Shown: positions 61,910 to 64,000 of the stretch, in pieces
Layout: every line of letters starts with the position of its first letter
Position numbering within the stretch: position 1 is the stretch's first letter
From: Chthonomonadaceae bacterium
Lineage (GTDB): Bacteria; Armatimonadota; Chthonomonadetes; Chthonomonadales; Chthonomonadaceae
Assembly: GCA_027459665.1 (NCBI GenBank)
Contig: DAIDHN010000009.1
Coordinates: 19,110-83,109, forward strand
Reading direction: 5' to 3'
DNA length: 64,000 nt
The notes under the pieces: generated by a model
What the model was told of the DNA's origin: nothing
What the model saw: only the letters and a program-made list of their open reading frames with translations
Database searches by the model: none
Program-made: the position numbers and the translations under genes

Positions 61910-63229
61910 ATGAGCTACAATCTGCTGGGAGACTGTGAGAAGTTTCATCGTCGTGATGTTATTCGAGTGGGTGTGCTGAGCTTGCTCGGTTTATCGCTTT
62001 CTAAGTACTATGCGCTTGCAGAAACAACGCGCAAAAACAACCCCAATGCCACCTCTGGCACTGCAGACTCTGTGGTGCTGGTCTGGATGGCGGGCGGCCC
62101 AAGCCATGTAGACAGCTGGGACCCCAAGCCAAACGCCCCTGTAGAGATTCGCGGCCACTTCAAGGCAATCAATTCCAAAGCGGATGGCATTCAGGTAACA
62201 GAACATCTTGCCAAAACAGCCAGTGTAATGGACAAGATCACTCTGGTGCGCAGCATGACCAGCCCCACGGCAGTACACGAAATCGGCACGCACTATATGC
62301 TTACAGGTTTTCTTCCACTGCCCGGTTTTGAAGTGCCCTCTTATGGTTCTGTGGCAGCCAAACTGCTTGGCCCACGCAGCGCTCTGCCTCCCTACATTTC
62401 AGTTCAGCAGCCTGAAGAGCCGATGAATGCAGGCTTTCTGGGTGCAGCCCTCAACCCCTACTGCCCCGGGGGCAACCCGGCAGACGGCAACTATCATGGT
62501 GAAGGGCTTGACCTGCCCAACGGAATGACCATGCAGCGTTTGGACAGGCGGCGCGCCCTGCGTGATGTAGTAGACAATGCCTTCCGCATACAGGAAAAAG
62601 GCTGTGATGAGGCCCATGCCGTAGACGAGTTTTATGACAGGGCGTATACGTTGCTTTCTTCTGAAAAAGCGCGTGCAGCCTTCGACCTGACCAAAGAAAA
62701 ACCAGCGGTTCGCAATATGTACGGCTACAACGATTTTGGCCAGAGCATGCTGCTTACACGCCGTTTGGTGGAAGCCGGGGTGCGTTTTGTTACAGTAACC
62801 ATGGGTGGCTGGGACAACCACTTCAATATCTTCCCTGCCATGGGCGACAGCCTGCTGCCTACTTTTGACCAGGGATTTGGAACTTTTATTTCTGATCTTG
62901 ACCAGCGTGGTCTGCTGGAGCGAACGCTTGTTGTGTGCATGGGTGAATTTGGCCGCACCCCTATTGTCAACCGCAATGCAGGGCGCGACCACTGGCCGCA
63001 GGTATTCTCTGTGGTGCTGGCAGGCGGAGGCGTGAAGGGAGGAAACGTAGTCGGTTCTTCAGATGCGCGCGGCATGCAGGTTGTATCGTCTCCGGTTCAC
63101 CCCGAAGACCTTGCCGCCACAATTTACCAGGCACTGGGAATTGACTACACACAGTCTATTTCCTCACCAGAGGGAGTGCGCATCACCCTGGCGCGCGGCG
63201 GAAGCCCCATTCAGCAGGCACTGGCCTGA
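61910..63229 (+). CDS. DUF1501 protein, Tat-exported
   Basis: This 439-residue protein has a twin-arginine-type N-terminus (HRRDVIRVGVLSLLGLSLS). It has the sulfatase/alkaline-phosphatase-like fold of DUF1501: VVLVWMAGGPSHVDSWDPKP, HYMLTGFLP, GWDNHFNIFP and MGEFGRTPIVN with conserved His and Asp. Members nearly always accompany DUF1549/DUF1553 genes. Activity is not established. GGAGG precedes the ATG, 27 bases after the previous stop. Confidence 0.93.
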   Translation: MSYNLLGDCEKFHRRDVIRVGVLSLLGLSLSKYYALAETTRKNNPNATSGTADSVVLVWMAGGPSHVDSWDPKPNAPVEIRGHFKAINSKADGIQVTEHLAKTASVMDKITLVRSMTSPTAVHEIGTHYMLTGFLPLPGFEVPSYGSVAAKLLGPRSALPPYISVQQPEEPMNAGFLGAALNPYCPGGNPADGNYHGEGLDLPNGMTMQRLDRRRALRDVVDNAFRIQEKGCDEAHAVDEFYDRAYTLLSSEKARAAFDLTKEKPAVRNMYGYNDFGQSMLLTRRLVEAGVRFVTVTMGGWDNHFNIFPAMGDSLLPTFDQGFGTFISDLDQRGLLERTLVVCMGEFGRTPIVNRNAGRDHWPQVFSVVLAGGGVKGGNVVGSSDARGMQVVSSPVHPEDLAATIYQALGIDYTQSISSPEGVRITLARGGSPIQQALA

Positions 63230-63234
63230 GAGCA

Positions 63235-64000
63235 ATGAGGCTGTTTTCTGTTTTCTGCGCTACAGTTCTTGCTGCAGGCGGGGCATTTGCCTCCCCTGCA
63301 GCTCCTCCTGCCACTGCGCCCGCTGTGCCTATGGTTGTGTCTCCTCCTTTGGTGCATTACAGGCTCAGCTCCCTGTCTTCGGTTGCCCTCAGCCCTCACC
63401 AAAAGCGTTTTGCTGCCGGGTTTTTCGGGCAGGTAGTTGTGTATGACACCACCTCATGGCAGGTGATTGCAGTAGACAGGCAGATAACAGGTTCTGCAAG
63501 GTGCCTTGCGTTTTCGCCAGACGGTGCTACGCTTGCCATTGGGTGTGGCAAACCCGATAGAAGCGGGCAGCTGATACTCTGGAACGGTGTTACAGGCAGC
63601 AAGGAAGTAGTGTTGAACAACGGAGCCGACACCATAGAAGCTGTGGCATTCAGCCCAGATGGAAAAACTCTGCTGACAGGCTGTGCAGACCATGTGGTGC
63701 GCGTATACAACAGCCTGCCCTCAGACAAGCATACTTCTCTCACCGAACACAACAGCAGCGTGGAGGCTGTAGCGTTTTCACAGCAGCCGGGTTTTCCGTT
63801 TCTTACTGCAGGGCTGGATCATGTGGTGAAAGCCTGGGACCCCAAAACCATGCAGTCGGTGAGCAACCTCGATCAGTTTGGAGACGGCGTAGTTGCGGTA
63901 GATTTTATTAATGGCACGCAGTTTGTTTCCGGTTGTCTGGATGGCACTCTTACCTGGTCTGGCATTTATTACGACCAGCGAAACAAGGACTGGGGAAACT
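63235..64000 (+). CDS. Exported WD40-repeat protein (partial, runs off the window)
   Basis: The frame opens with ATG at 63235, five bases after the DUF1501 stop, and remains open to the end (255 codons). A signal peptide (RLFSVFCATVLAAGGAFAS) and a Pro/Ala-rich linker lead to WD40-like repeats: SVALSPHQKRFAAGFFGQVVVYD, CLAFSPDGATLAIG and AVAFSPDGKTLLTGCADHVVRVY. WD40 proteins of this kind commonly follow DUF1549/DUF1501 pairs. It probably scaffolds the other two outside the membrane. No start signal beyond coupling is seen. Confidence 0.82.
   Translation, partial: MRLFSVFCATVLAAGGAFASPAAPPATAPAVPMVVSPPLVHYRLSSLSSVALSPHQKRFAAGFFGQVVVYDTTSWQVIAVDRQITGSARCLAFSPDGATLAIGCGKPDRSGQLILWNGVTGSKEVVLNNGADTIEAVAFSPDGKTLLTGCADHVVRVYNSLPSDKHTSLTEHNSSVEAVAFSQQPGFPFLTAGLDHVVKAWDPKTMQSVSNLDQFGDGVVAVDFINGTQFVSGCLDGTLTWSGIYYDQRNKDWGN

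Overview
This 64 kb window looks like chromosomal DNA of a Gram-negative (diderm), heterotrophic bacterium, most likely a member of the Armatimonadota, with Planctomycetota-like lineages as the alternative. The taxonomic call is an inference. It rests on a DUF1559 pseudopilin whose N-terminus has the alanine-FTLIEL cleavage site and the REKAR...CLSN style common in Armatimonadota, a DUF1549/DUF1553-DUF1501-WD40 cluster, futalosine-type menaquinone synthesis (mqnC), outer-membrane barrel-like proteins, Tat and lipoprotein signals, and many glycoside hydrolases. I saw no rRNA, tRNA, CRISPR array, insertion sequence, integrase or phage gene. Coding density is high, with many 1-4 base start/stop overlaps.

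Layout. 1-11.7 kb: end of a barrel-like protein, a trans-sulfuration PLP enzyme, a GH20-like hexosaminidase, a DigH-like glycan hydrolase, mqnC, and a 1034-residue surface protein translationally coupled to a GNAT gene. 11.8-17.5 kb: a minus-strand motility-regulation operon (flhG, small membrane protein, fliA-type sigma, small His-rich protein, SwrB-like protein) running into a SurA-like lipoprotein and mazG. 17.8-21.2 kb: divergent GH51 arabinofuranosidase and GH29 fucosidase with a LacI-type operator between them. 21.3-23.5 kb: purL. 23.7-30.2 kb: a six-gene operon behind a full-consensus promoter and a palindromic operator, encoding a LacI regulator, DUF1559 pseudopilin, a 66-residue membrane protein, a TPR lipoprotein, a Tat-exported CRTAC1-type FG-GAP protein and a second TPR protein. 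30.5-35 kb: birA, nadC, a STAS-Usp fusion and a KimA-like transporter. 35.5-37.8 kb: sugar isomerase and two dehydrogenases. 37.9-45.7 kb: complete ccmABCDEF with a cysteine-type CcmE, plus a cytochrome c lipoprotein, an orphan Rieske protein and a PhyH oxygenase. 45.9-50.6 kb: FapA/DUF342, an acidic protein, a VanX-like peptidase and two HEAT-like proteins. 50.7-59.3 kb: a GloVer-repeat protein; GH43, SMP-30, TIM-barrel and GNAT genes; and an operon of an SCP2 protein, an APC permease and a homologue of cyanobacterial acyl-ACP reductase. 59.6-64 kb: DUF1549/DUF1553, DUF1501 and WD40 proteins.

How it fits together. The cell secretes or cytoplasmically uses hydrolases for hexosaminides, fucosides and arabinosides, and respires with menaquinone and c-type cytochromes matured by a Ccm system that resembles the variant without the CcmE haem-binding histidine. 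It appears to control polar or flagellar functions through FlhG/FliA. The most interesting parts are the LacI-pseudopilin-TPR-CRTAC1 operon, the SCP2-permease-acyl reductase operon, the STAS-Usp/KimA operon, and strong enrichment of the palindrome CTGCAG in all reading frames.
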